DNA of 64,000 nucleotides from Faecalicatena orotica (GTDB lineage: Bacteria; Bacillota; Clostridia; Lachnospirales; Lachnospiraceae), in assembly GCF_003149245.1 (NCBI RefSeq), contig NZ_QGDL01000011.1, forward strand, positions 142,324 to 206,323, written 5' to 3'. Below are positions 1 to 8,695 of this stretch, one piece after another. A model generated the notes under the pieces. The model worked only from the letters and a program-made list of their open reading frames with translations, did no database searches and was not told where the DNA came from. The translations under genes were made by a program, and so were the position numbers. The stretch's first letter is position 1, and every line of letters starts with the position of its first letter.

Positions 1-1144
1 CGCACTTGCTCTCGTCAAGGTCGATGTCTGTTCTCGGGATCAGGAATGCACATTCCTCTGCAAATCTCTTTGCTGCATCCTTATTTGTCAGCATTTTTAC
101 AAGTTCTATTGTCAGATCCAGCTCTTCGCCTTCCAGCTTTCCGCTGATCATGTACGGGCTGAGTGTCTGCATATCTTCGTTCTTGAATTCCGGTTTTTCC
201 TCGAAATATGGGAATTTAGCTACTTTGATGCTGTCTTTTACAGGTGTCTCAGCAGGATCTGTAAATGTACTGATGTTCCACGGTCCTGTGATGACCATAG
301 CTGCTTCGCCCTGCTGGAACTGGCTCATAGCGATGTTGTCCTGGATTCCGGCTGCACTCTCGTCAAAAGCGCCTGCATCAATGAGGTCTTTTACATATTG
401 AAGAGTCTCAACTACTTCTGGATCTGTCCACTTCATGTCACGGCTTCCTAATTTCTTAGCTGCCTCTGTTCCTGCCCATTTGTAGAAGATCTGATCATGA
501 AGATGTCCTGCCATGTATGTTGTCTGTGCTCCCATTGCAATCGGGATTACACCTGAATCTTTTAACTTCTTAACTGCATCAAGCAGTTCTGTCCATGTTT
601 CCGGGAAGCTGTCGATTCCTGCTTTTTTGAATAAGTCTTCATTATAGTAAACACCGATCAGGCCTGATTCCATCGGAACTGCATAGGTTCCTTCGTGTCC
701 GGGAACCTGATAGTAGGAAAGCGCTCCTTCTGTGAATCCGCCGCCCCACTCTTTGTCTTCATCCAGATATGGCTGAACATTCAGGAGCAGTCCGTTGTCG
801 ATGTACTCACCCAGATTCGCAACACCCTGGATACGGAAGATATTTGCCATATTTCCGGAAGCAATGTCTGTTGAAAGAATGTTGTTGAATGCTGATTCAT
901 CACTCTGGGAATCGTCAATAATTGTTACTTCAGGATGTTTTTCCTTGAATTCGTCAAGAATATCATTATAGATACCAACCTGAGGAGATGTTCCTGCCAT
1001 TCTTGTCAGAAGGCGGATTGTGATGTTTCCGTCCTTTCCGCTCTTCTTGGAGTCTTTGTCTCCACCTGATGAGCCGCAGCCTGCCAGAAGCCCTGCACAC
1101 ATGATTCCCGCAAGACCAAGTGCAATCAATCTTTTTGCTTTCAT
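1..1144 (-). CDS. Sugar ABC transporter substrate-binding lipoprotein (C-terminus beyond window)
   Basis: This is an extracellular solute-binding protein of family 1, the type that delivers oligosaccharides to a carbohydrate ABC importer. The N-terminus reads MKAKRLIALGLAG followed by the lipobox LAGC at about residues 19-22, so it is a secreted lipoprotein. About 381 residues are present; the gene runs off the left edge, and a family member is usually 420-450 aa. Motifs such as GLIGVYYNEDLFKKAGI and MVITGPWNIS are typical of the family. AGGAGG lies 8 bases before the ATG. The permease genes would be expected just outside the window. It is divergent from a YesM/YesN-type sensor and regulator, which probably control it. 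Confidence 0.9.
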   Translation of the reverse strand, partial: MKAKRLIALGLAGIMCAGLLAGCGSSGGDKDSKKSGKDGNITIRLLTRMAGTSPQVGIYNDILDEFKEKHPEVTIIDDSQSDESAFNNILSTDIASGNMANIFRIQGVANLGEYIDNGLLLNVQPYLDEDKEWGGGFTEGALSYYQVPGHEGTYAVPMESGLIGVYYNEDLFKKAGIDSFPETWTELLDAVKKLKDSGVIPIAMGAQTTYMAGHLHDQIFYKWAGTEAAKKLGSRDMKWTDPEVVETLQYVKDLIDAGAFDESAAGIQDNIAMSQFQQGEAAMVITGPWNISTFTDPAETPVKDSIKVAKFPYFEEKPEFKNEDMQTLSPYMISGKLEGEELDLTIELVKMLTNKDAAKRFAEECAFLIPRTDIDLDESKC

Positions 1145-1222
1145 AAATTTTTCCTCCTTTTTGCTTTTGCGTCCCCGGTCCATCTTGTTCTTACTGTCCC
1201 GGGTGTTTCCTTTGCTAAACAC

Positions 1223-1266
1223 AATATACTGCAATTTTTCTAGAAACCAAATGGTCATATTCTAGA
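1223..1266 (-). promoter_or_regulatory. Candidate promoter with direct-repeat activator site for the sugar-binding protein gene
   Basis: The 7-base sequence TTCTAGA occurs at 1238-1244 and again at 1260-1266, 22 bp apart (two helical turns). A possible -10 box TATATT (minus strand) is at 1223-1228, with no good -35 box. Two equally phased repeats overlapping or abutting a poor -35 region are what is expected for an AraC-type activator, such as the response regulator encoded next door. The assignment is inferred from position only. Confidence 0.45.
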
Positions 1267-1364
1267 TTTTCTGGAGATTTCCCACATGACTTGAACCGCC
1301 TTGCCCCGCCCGCATAGACTTTTTTTCATGATTCATATAGAATAAACATATGGAGGTTACCGAC

Positions 1365-3086
1365 ATGAAAAACACAAAAACAAGCCTTTCTATCCGTTCT
1401 AAAATATTCCGGAGCATGACACTGACTGCAGCGTGTCTGATACTCCTGCTGACTTTGGCTACATCTTTTATGTACTATAATTATTTTATTAAGAGCACCA
1501 CGGATTCCTCTCTGGCGCAGCTCGATTATATTGCCGGGCAGCTCAATTATTATATGGATTCTGTATCGAATTATTCTCTGGCACTTATGACAGATGATAC
1601 CATACAAAAGGGCCTGATGAAGTTTAAAAATGACCATGAACATTTTTCTGCCATCGATAAGATGCTGATGAAGGACAGCATTAATCATACGATACAGTCC
1701 ACCCCGTTTATCCACTCTGTCACTTTTTATTCAGGAGACCGGAAACGGGTAGCTACGACAGAGTATTATCCGGGAAGGGACATGGCCGATGTCATGGCCT
1801 CCGGGAAGGGGGTCTGGTTCCTCCAGCCCAAGAATTCCAACAACAATAAAAATACTACCCTCTACACACTGTCGATGGTTCAGCCGGTGTACAGCATCGC
1901 GACGGGGGGACTGCTGGGCTATATCGAGATTTCCATACCGGAGAGCACAATCTCAGACATCTATTCCGGCAATACGGACGAGAACCGGCATATTTATATA
2001 ACTGACGGGGAGGGCATCGTTAAAAGTACTGACGGAAGCCTTCCGCTGGAATCAGATTATGCAGACTTTACAACGAAAACAAGAGACCTCTCCACCAGTT
2101 ATATTACATTTACAAGGCACCTGTCACGGCTGGACTGGTATATTACGAACAGTATTTCGTTTGCCACCTTTTTCCGTCCGCTGGTGCAGGTACTGCTGCT
2201 GAGCGTGCTTGCCGCGATATTCTGTGCCGGGATTTGTTTCGTTATATCACGCAAACTGTCCAAAACGATTACCTCCCCTATTTACAGCCTGATCGACCAT
2301 ACACAGAAGATCAAACAGGGGGACTGGTCCACCATCGACAACATTCCCTGTGACGATCAGGATATCGCTCTGCTCTTTACAGAGTTTAACGCCATGATCC
2401 AGGCACAGGAACAGCTGAAGGACAACCTTCTGGAAACGACTAAGATGAAGAATAAGATTTCTCTTGATCTGATCCAGCAGCAGGTTAACCCACATTTTCT
2501 TTACAATACACTGGATAACATTTGTTCTCTCGCTGAATTGGATGAAAAACAGACCCTGATCGATATTGTTATGAGCTTGTCCACGTTTTACCGGGTCGGC
2601 TTAAGCAGCGGCAAGTTCCGCGTTACGGTCGGGGATGAACTGGAGATTACAACTGCCTATCTGCATATCATGCAGATCCGGTATTTTCATAAATTCGATT
2701 ATACAATTGAGTGTCCCGACGAGCTGAAACAGTATTCCTGCATTAAACTTCTTTTACAGCCCATCGTGGAAAACAGTATTTACCACGGAATCAAGGAAAT
2801 GGAATCCAAGGGGCTGCTGGAAATCCGGATACAGGAGAAGGATGAAAATATTCTGATCATTGTCCAGGACAACGGTGTGGGTTTTACCCAGGAGGCTTAT
2901 CAGAAGATATGGGAATGCAGTGACCATTTCGGTGTCAAGAACATCCATCAGAGAATCCAGCTCTACTATGGCGAAGAATATGGACTCATCATGTCCAACA
3001 GGCCCACGGGAGGCTGTATAACAACAATTACAATTCCTAAGAAGGAGGCAGTAAACAATGCAGACAACATTAGTGATCGCGGATGA
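1365..3086 (+). CDS. YesM-type sensor histidine kinase
   Basis: This is a membrane sensor kinase of the LytS/YesM type, 573 aa. One membrane segment lies at about residues 18-40 and a second at about 268-292, enclosing an extracytoplasmic sensing domain. A HAMP linker follows, then the His_kinase motif QQQVNPHFLYNTLDN with the phospho-accepting His near residue 377, then a HATPase_c domain with an N box (QPIVENSIYHGI) and a G box (VQDNGVGF). An ATG 15 bases upstream exists, but GGAGG at 1352-1356 sits 8 bases before the ATG chosen here. The gene overlaps the next one by 29 bp, so the two are cotranscribed. The likely input is extracellular sugar or the state of the neighbouring sugar-binding protein (inference). 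Confidence 0.92.
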   Translation: MKNTKTSLSIRSKIFRSMTLTAACLILLLTLATSFMYYNYFIKSTTDSSLAQLDYIAGQLNYYMDSVSNYSLALMTDDTIQKGLMKFKNDHEHFSAIDKMLMKDSINHTIQSTPFIHSVTFYSGDRKRVATTEYYPGRDMADVMASGKGVWFLQPKNSNNNKNTTLYTLSMVQPVYSIATGGLLGYIEISIPESTISDIYSGNTDENRHIYITDGEGIVKSTDGSLPLESDYADFTTKTRDLSTSYITFTRHLSRLDWYITNSISFATFFRPLVQVLLLSVLAAIFCAGICFVISRKLSKTITSPIYSLIDHTQKIKQGDWSTIDNIPCDDQDIALLFTEFNAMIQAQEQLKDNLLETTKMKNKISLDLIQQQVNPHFLYNTLDNICSLAELDEKQTLIDIVMSLSTFYRVGLSSGKFRVTVGDELEITTAYLHIMQIRYFHKFDYTIECPDELKQYSCIKLLLQPIVENSIYHGIKEMESKGLLEIRIQEKDENILIIVQDNGVGFTQEAYQKIWECSDHFGVKNIHQRIQLYYGEEYGLIMSNRPTGGCITTITIPKKEAVNNADNISDRG

Positions 3087-4578
3087 TGAATATTTTATCC
3101 GCCAGCGCCTGAAAAAAATCATCCCCTGGACGGCGCTGAATTTAAAGCTGGCAGGTGAGGCAGAAAACGGGGTCGAGGTCCTTAATATTTTAAACGAGCA
3201 GCACGTGGATATCGTACTTTTGGATATCCGTATGCCCAAGATGCTCGGGACAGAGACGGCGCTGCATATCCGGCAGAACTTCCCGGATACACAGGTGATC
3301 ATCCTTTCCGGATATAACGAATTCGAATACGCACGCTCTGCACTTCAGAACGGAGTCAGCGACTACCTGCTGAAACCGGTTGACCCGTCTGCACTGCGCT
3401 CTTCCCTTGAAAACTGCATAGAGAAAATTTCACAAAGGCAGAAGACAACCGCCAAGTTAAAATCCTTTGACCGGCATATACGCAGTAATGCGCTGGCTGA
3501 CGTCCGTGATAAAAAGATCAGTTATGCAGAAGTCTGCCTTAAGTATCCTGATTTTTCACAGTACCGGTATTCTGCATATATCGGTATCTATACTATGGAT
3601 GATACGCCCGCAGGCGTTTTCGGGCTTACGGATCTGATCCAGAGTGAACTGGGGCTCAATTGCGAACATTTTCAGGAATCCGGGCACATTTATGTGATCC
3701 AGCTGTTTTTCAGCACCGGCTCTGATATCAGCCACCTCGGAAGTGTCCTGACTGGTTTTGTTGCGGAATCTCCCAACTACATTTTCCTCACTGCCAATCA
3801 TGTTTTTTCTCTCGAGGAAGACTGGGGAACATACTACCGGCGGATTACATCCAGTTTAAACCAGCGGTATTTCCATCCGTCCTCAGATCTCTTTATGGAA
3901 TTTAAGCATAAAGAACAGGGAAATGAAAAACTTGACCTTGTAAAACTCAGGCAGACTGTCATGGAGTACCTGAACTTAAGTGATGTAAAGAATTTCGAGA
4001 GTTTTATCGAAAAGTCCTTTGACACCATTATGCAGAAGAAAAATATTGACCTGCTTTTTTCGTTCCTCAACGAACTGTTTATCACCTTCCAGATTCATTA
4101 TAAGATTCCTGCGAATCTGGACTGCAGTATTTCCGATTTTATTTCAGATATGATTGAAGAGGAGCACGACTGCGGACGGCTGAAAGAGGAGGTCCTGCAT
4201 TACGGGAACCAGTGCATGAGTCTGAAGAAAACACCGCCGTCCGATGTCAGCTACTGCCGGAAGATTACGGCCTATATTGATGAAAACTATATGAACCCGG
4301 ACCTCACTGTCTCATCCATAGCGGAGCATTTCCAGCTGAATGCCTCCTATCTGGGCACGATTTTTAAAAATGTCAGGGACCAGTCAATCTTACAGTATAT
4401 TACAAAAGCCCGGATGGAGGCCGCAAAAAAGCTGCTCGCAACCGGGGACTATCTCGTGTCCGAGGTTGCGGCAGCAATTGGCTACTCAGATGTATTTTAT
4501 TTCAGCAAATGTTTCAAGAAAAACTTCGGATGCTCTCCGAAAGAATTCATCCGGATCTGCGAGGCAGAAAAGGAGTAA
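3058..4578 (+). CDS. YesN-type response regulator with AraC DNA-binding domain
   Basis: The protein has 506 aa. The N-terminal receiver domain shows the acidic pair in VIADDEYF, the phospho-acceptor Asp in VDIVLLDIRMP, and the conserved Lys in YLLKPVD. A long variable middle region follows (residues about 130-390). The C-terminus, from about 400, is an AraC/XylS double helix-turn-helix (for example LTVSSIAEHFQLNASYLGTIFK and EVAAAIGYSDVFYFSKCFKKNFG). It starts inside the end of the kinase gene, with AAGGAGG 10 bases upstream. It is the cognate regulator of the kinase and probably activates the divergent sugar ABC operon through the TTCTAGA repeats (inference). Confidence 0.92.
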   Translation: MQTTLVIADDEYFIRQRLKKIIPWTALNLKLAGEAENGVEVLNILNEQHVDIVLLDIRMPKMLGTETALHIRQNFPDTQVIILSGYNEFEYARSALQNGVSDYLLKPVDPSALRSSLENCIEKISQRQKTTAKLKSFDRHIRSNALADVRDKKISYAEVCLKYPDFSQYRYSAYIGIYTMDDTPAGVFGLTDLIQSELGLNCEHFQESGHIYVIQLFFSTGSDISHLGSVLTGFVAESPNYIFLTANHVFSLEEDWGTYYRRITSSLNQRYFHPSSDLFMEFKHKEQGNEKLDLVKLRQTVMEYLNLSDVKNFESFIEKSFDTIMQKKNIDLLFSFLNELFITFQIHYKIPANLDCSISDFISDMIEEEHDCGRLKEEVLHYGNQCMSLKKTPPSDVSYCRKITAYIDENYMNPDLTVSSIAEHFQLNASYLGTIFKNVRDQSILQYITKARMEAAKKLLATGDYLVSEVAAAIGYSDVFYFSKCFKKNFGCSPKEFIRICEAEKE

Positions 4579-4601
4579 ACACTCCGGCCTTCTGGCTGTT
4601 G

Positions 4602-6014
4602 CTATACAAGGCCGTTCATTTCCTGATACAGCCGTTTGGCATAGCTGTCGGTCATGCCGCATATATAATCTGTTACAAGCAGCAGGCGGAGATATAACTT
4701 CTCCGCTTCGCTTTTCCCTTCAGCCTGATATTTGTATGCATTCTTGTAATTATCGGAAATAAAGGAAATTACCCTGCTGTCGATGGAATTTAATTTTGCA
4801 TCTGTATCATAATACAGTACGGCATGTACCAGTTTGTTCATGAGAAAGTCCAGTATCACGGCTTCTGTCACTTCCATCTTATAGATGGCCGTGGAGGAAA
4901 ACACGTATCTGTATGCCATATCCCCCAGCAGTTCCATAAGCTGTTCTCCAAAGGTCCCGAAGAAGATATCTTTTTTGAAAGTCCCATTCATGATACTTTC
5001 ATAGTTCGATGTAAACCCAAAAGTTGCACAGCTGATCAAATATCCCTGCACACGGACGATCCAGTTCTTCACTGCATAAGATTCCGGGCTGCCGGACTGT
5101 TTTTGTTTTCCTCTTTCATAATATGTGTGAAGCTTCTCAAGTGCATTGAAATTGGAATCCGGATAGGTTTCCTGCAGCTGCTCCAGTTCCCGCTCCAGAT
5201 CATAGTAGCTTATAAACCCTTTGACGAATGCATCCTCTATATCCGCCGTCTTGTATGCCAGATCATCCGCCGCCTCGAGTATATAGGTCAGGGGATGTCG
5301 TATACCTGTCGTCCCTGTATCTGCGGCGATCTCCTCGTAAATCTGCTGGTCTGCGTAGTAGTATCCCATCTTCTTATCTTTGATGTTCCCGGTGTTTTTG
5401 TCAATGCCCGTGGATGGTACCGGATACTTCACGATTGTATTGAGCAGTGCATATGTCAGGTTCATTCCGTTTTCGTCCACCAGATAATGCAGCTTTGTCA
5501 CAAGCCTGAGTGCCTGCGCGTTTCCCTCAAAATGGTAGAAATCTTCCCTCATCTGGGGCGTGAGCATCTCCTCTACACTCCTGTCAAAGAAGGTGAGTGT
5601 GGAAAGGTGCCGCGTAAACCACTCGCGGATTGCATCTTCACCGAAATGTCCGAAAGGAGGATTCCCTATATCATGGATCAGACCGGCGCACTGAAGAATA
5701 TGACATATATCCTCCTTCATCTGCGGTGTGAACCCGGGGTCTCTTTTATGAGTGATAATGTTCTCCCCGATATTCTGGCCGAGAGATTTGGCAAAGGAAG
5801 ATACTTCCAGTGAATGCGTAAGGCGGGTACGGATAAAATCGCTCTTATCTAAAGGAAATACCTGTGTCTTGTCCTGCAGGCGCCTGAAAGACGCACTGCC
5901 TATGATCCTGTGGTAATCCTTTTCAAACTCGCTTCTTAAATCTGTTGATTTTACCCTTGCACCTGAGGCGCTTCCGCGCATTCTCCGGGTAGAAAGCAGT
6001 GTATTCCATTCCAT
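4602..6014 (-). CDS. dgt: Deoxyguanosinetriphosphate triphosphohydrolase (dGTPase family)
   Basis: This HD-domain hydrolase, 470 aa, is expected to convert dNTPs to deoxynucleosides and triphosphate. The N-terminal segment RIIGSASFRRLQDKTQVFPL and the first metal histidine in TRLTHSLEVSSFAK are classic for the family. The HD motif is in AGLIHDIGNPPFGHFGE at about residues 111-127. The length is typical of the longer bacterial dGTPase subfamily. It follows a helix-turn-helix gene by 17 bp and is probably cotranscribed with it from the promoter at 7151-7179. Confidence 0.93.
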   Translation of the reverse strand: MEWNTLLSTRRMRGSASGARVKSTDLRSEFEKDYHRIIGSASFRRLQDKTQVFPLDKSDFIRTRLTHSLEVSSFAKSLGQNIGENIITHKRDPGFTPQMKEDICHILQCAGLIHDIGNPPFGHFGEDAIREWFTRHLSTLTFFDRSVEEMLTPQMREDFYHFEGNAQALRLVTKLHYLVDENGMNLTYALLNTIVKYPVPSTGIDKNTGNIKDKKMGYYYADQQIYEEIAADTGTTGIRHPLTYILEAADDLAYKTADIEDAFVKGFISYYDLERELEQLQETYPDSNFNALEKLHTYYERGKQKQSGSPESYAVKNWIVRVQGYLISCATFGFTSNYESIMNGTFKKDIFFGTFGEQLMELLGDMAYRYVFSSTAIYKMEVTEAVILDFLMNKLVHAVLYYDTDAKLNSIDSRVISFISDNYKNAYKYQAEGKSEAEKLYLRLLLVTDYICGMTDSYAKRLYQEMNGLV

Positions 6015-6031
6015 ATTAATTTCACCATTCT

Positions 6032-6997
6032 TTAATCTAAATAAATCGGCGGCTCATAATCTTTTCCAAGCAGTGCCTTCTTCCTCTCCTGATACCCGAG
6101 GAAAGCCCATTCCGTCATATCTGTCCATCTATGTGTATTGCGGTCATAGACCTGCACATAACCGATCCTGTTCGGATGCATGCGCACGCTGTTAGACTGG
6201 AACTCACGTCCTGTATATGGATTGATATCGCCCTGCACCAGATCTTCTTCCGCATCATCATGTTTGATGACCGGCTCGAAATCTTCCGGGTCAGGCAATG
6301 GTTCTATTGTCTTTGTCTCCTGTACAATTGGTTCTTTGCTGATCGCTTCTTCTCTGTCCGGTTCCGGTGTGACGCCCTTCTTTCGCAGGAAAATGCCTCC
6401 GGTGCGGAACTTTTCCTTCTTGGGCTTTTCTTTCTCTGTACCGTTTACCACAGCTGACGGGGCTGTGTCCTGAGGTGATTCTTCCTCTGCACTCTTTTCC
6501 AGTTCAGATAATTCCTCATGTATTTCATAGAGTTCGCCAATGGTCATATCAACTTCTTCGGCGTCTTCCTTGATCTCAACAGATTCTGCTGTCTCTTCTA
6601 TATCTTCAGCATCTTCTACATCCAGCAGTTCTTCCGCCTCCTGCGGCTGTTCTGCCGGCTGCCGGTCTACTGTAAGTCCGGAAGGCTTCTGCTCATACTT
6701 TGACTCTTGTTTCCTCTGCTCCTTCACCGGGGCCGCCTCTGCTTCTGCTGCCACTACTGCTGCCGTCGGCGGTGCTTCTCCTGATAATATGCTCAAATGA
6801 AAAGGACAGCCAAGAATATTCGCAATCATGCGCATATCCTGTTCCTGAAAGTTGTCTCTGCCCAGGCGCTGTGTCAGGTTCTGTCTGGACATCTTCATTC
6901 CCGTACGTTCCTCAATAATCTCTGCCAGTTCTTTAATCGTCATGCCTTTTCGGCCTAAAATAATCTTGACCTGTTCTCCGAATGTAAGATCTTCCAT
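6032..6997 (-). CDS. XRE-like helix-turn-helix protein with acidic linker and conserved C-terminal tail
   Basis: The first 65 residues form an unusual helix-turn-helix domain (FGEQVKIILGRKGMTIKELA, then MSRQNLTQRLGRDNF). Residues about 75-250 are low complexity and rich in Glu, Ala and Pro, so probably disordered. The last 60 residues are ordered again and contain NPYTGREFQSNSVRMHPNRI and end in YEPPIYLD. I do not recognise a family with a known function. AAGGAGG lies 13 bases before the ATG, a rather long spacing. The gene is directly upstream of dgt and probably in the same operon, so a link to nucleotide pools or DNA metabolism is possible but not shown. Confidence 0.75.
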   Translation of the reverse strand: MEDLTFGEQVKIILGRKGMTIKELAEIIEERTGMKMSRQNLTQRLGRDNFQEQDMRMIANILGCPFHLSILSGEAPPTAAVVAAEAEAAPVKEQRKQESKYEQKPSGLTVDRQPAEQPQEAEELLDVEDAEDIEETAESVEIKEDAEEVDMTIGELYEIHEELSELEKSAEEESPQDTAPSAVVNGTEKEKPKKEKFRTGGIFLRKKGVTPEPDREEAISKEPIVQETKTIEPLPDPEDFEPVIKHDDAEEDLVQGDINPYTGREFQSNSVRMHPNRIGYVQVYDRNTHRWTDMTEWAFLGYQERKKALLGKDYEPPIYLD

Positions 6998-7150
6998 GAT
7001 GCTTCGTATACCTCCTTATTGAATTCAACTTATACTCCGTAGTTCTAACACGTCCCCATCCACATCCTGTTTTTTACACAGGCTCCCTATGAATCGGTAT
7101 GTGAGAAACAAATTAATTGCTTCATAAACCTATCTTTTTCCCTATTCTTC

Positions 7151-7179
7151 ATTTTAGCAAATACACCAGAACCCGTCAA
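7151..7179 (-). promoter_or_regulatory. Promoter for the helix-turn-helix/dgt operon
   Basis: On the minus strand, TTGACG (7174-7179) and TAAAAT (7151-7156) are separated by exactly 17 bases, a good vegetative sigma-A promoter. Transcription would start near 7144, giving a leader of about 147 nt before the helix-turn-helix gene. It sits just after the stop codon of the VanY-like gene. Confidence 0.65.
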
Positions 7180-7194
7180 CGACAATTTATGCGC

Positions 7195-7989
7195 TTATGC
7201 AACCCCCAGATACTCCTCGAGTGTGATATTCTTTTCCATAATCTCTTTTGCTGCCTCTTTACCCACATAGCGGTAATGCCACGGCTCGTACACGATCCCT
7301 GTGATGTCGGACTTGTCAGACGGATAACGGAGGATAAAACCGTACTTGTAACAGTTTTCTGCAAGCCATTTGGATTCCTTTGTATCAGCCTGTTTGTCAT
7401 CCAGGTCCTGATAATCTTCGGAAACGATATCCATTGCCAGCCCGGTTGCATGTTCACTATATCCGGGTATTGCTACAGATTTCTTAGTCTCCTCATAGGC
7501 ATCCAGATAGGTGCTGCCCTGATTGATCCAGTCCCCCATCGTTTCATTGAACACCGTCTTCTGATCTTCATAGTTACGATAAGCAGAAAGGACATACATC
7601 TTCAGGCCGGCTTCCTTTGCGTCAGAAAGCATCTTTTTTGTGTCTTCCGCAATTCTTGCGTCAACTGAACGTCCCTCTGCTATCTCTTCCAGCTCTGGTT
7701 CATACTTTTGATCCAACGGATAGTTATCGTTCACCAGCAAAAGCTCCCAGTCATCTGTGCCTTTTGTTGACAGAGTGGCCGCAGCCTCTATCGACTTCTG
7801 CTTTTCGACCTGCTCCTCAAGAGCCTTTTTTTCTTTTTTCAATGTCTTCTCAGTCTTGGCGAAAGCTTCTGCCTTCTTATCGACCGCCTTACTTGCAGCC
7901 GCAAATGTAATCAGCACGCCAAGTGCGGCACCCGCAACCGCCCCGAATGCCAGGGCCCTCTTTATCTTTCGGTTCATCTTCACACTCAT
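7195..7989 (-). CDS. M15/VanY-type D-alanyl-D-alanine carboxypeptidase
   Basis: This is a membrane-anchored peptidoglycan carboxypeptidase, 264 aa. An N-terminal signal or anchor segment lies at about residues 10-32, followed by a Lys/Glu-rich coiled coil (about 35-70) and the VanY domain. The zinc and catalytic motifs are intact: SEHATGLAMDIV (SxHxxGxAxD) and EPWHYRYVG (ExWHxRY). It would trim terminal D-Ala from stem peptides outside the membrane. AGGAGG stands 6 bases before the ATG. There are no vanA/B-type ligase genes beside it, so it is more likely a cell-wall housekeeping enzyme than a vancomycin-resistance gene. Confidence 0.9.
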   Translation of the reverse strand: MSVKMNRKIKRALAFGAVAGAALGVLITFAAASKAVDKKAEAFAKTEKTLKKEKKALEEQVEKQKSIEAAATLSTKGTDDWELLLVNDNYPLDQKYEPELEEIAEGRSVDARIAEDTKKMLSDAKEAGLKMYVLSAYRNYEDQKTVFNETMGDWINQGSTYLDAYEETKKSVAIPGYSEHATGLAMDIVSEDYQDLDDKQADTKESKWLAENCYKYGFILRYPSDKSDITGIVYEPWHYRYVGKEAAKEIMEKNITLEEYLGVA

Positions 7990-8058
7990 AATCTGCCTCC
8001 TAATGAGCCGTCATATACCACTGCTCACTTGATTTACAAAACATGAGACACGACTCTT

Positions 8059-8691
8059 CTAGTCAAATCTCAGTTCTGTATGTATTTCAGTATCTATCTT
8101 TTTCTCTGTGGAACAAACTGCTATTTTATAAGGTACCCCGTCCAGCTTATATTCGCAATAATAATAGCTGCGCGGAAACTCATCCGGCTTTCGCTTCAGA
8201 ACGGGCGGGCAGCCGAGCCCAATTTCAAAACTTTTCATATCAAGCGCCATTCCCTGACGCGTTGCTTTCATGAAACTTTCCTTCAGCACCCAGAAACGGT
8301 AAAAGACATCACTTTTTTCTGCCGCGCTCTCCTGCCTTAGGATCTCTTCATATTCCGACGGGCAGAAGAATCGGCCCGCGACTTTCATATTTGCTTCCTT
8401 TATCTTCTCAATGTCGCATCCGACCTGAGTATTAAGGCCTCCGTCTGTATCAACAGAACACAGCACAAAATCCCCCGAATGCGAGAGATTAAATGCTGCC
8501 TGTTCTTTCACTCCATATTCTTTTCTGATACTCTGAAGCAGTGTCCAGGCTCCGGCGCTCTGCGCCTTCCCCTCCTGAAACCGCATACGGTCAGCCTTTT
8601 CTTTCCGGAAATTAGGAAGCTGCCTGTAATACTTGCGGTAATGTGCTTCATCATATAACGGTGTGATGTCGGCAATCCAGGTTCTAATCAT
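8059..8691 (-). CDS. 4'-phosphopantetheinyl transferase, Sfp type
   Basis: The protein has 210 aa, matching the two-lobed Sfp/Gsp class. It carries FNLSHSGDFVLC, the magnesium-binding VGCDIEK, and FYRFWVLKESFMKATRQG, the three standard motifs. It would transfer the phosphopantetheine arm of CoA to a serine of a carrier protein. It starts 4 bp after the stop of the GGDEF/EAL gene and so belongs to that transcript. Sfp-type enzymes usually serve secondary-metabolite carrier proteins; the free-standing carrier protein at 57258-57485 is a plausible client (inference). Confidence 0.9.
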   Translation of the reverse strand: MIRTWIADITPLYDEAHYRKYYRQLPNFRKEKADRMRFQEGKAQSAGAWTLLQSIRKEYGVKEQAAFNLSHSGDFVLCSVDTDGGLNTQVGCDIEKIKEANMKVAGRFFCPSEYEEILRQESAAEKSDVFYRFWVLKESFMKATRQGMALDMKSFEIGLGCPPVLKRKPDEFPRSYYYCEYKLDGVPYKIAVCSTEKKIDTEIHTELRFD

Positions 8692-8695
8692 CGCC

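Noticed and set aside
4824-5813. Long plus-strand reading frame (329 codons) opposite dgt
   Set aside because: It is the complement of a clear dGTPase gene, has Cys/His-rich, codon-shadow composition, and no ribosome-binding site.
7195-7989. Vancomycin-resistance carboxypeptidase
   Set aside because: The VanY domain is shared with ordinary cell-wall enzymes, and no vanH/A/X or vanRS genes lie beside it.
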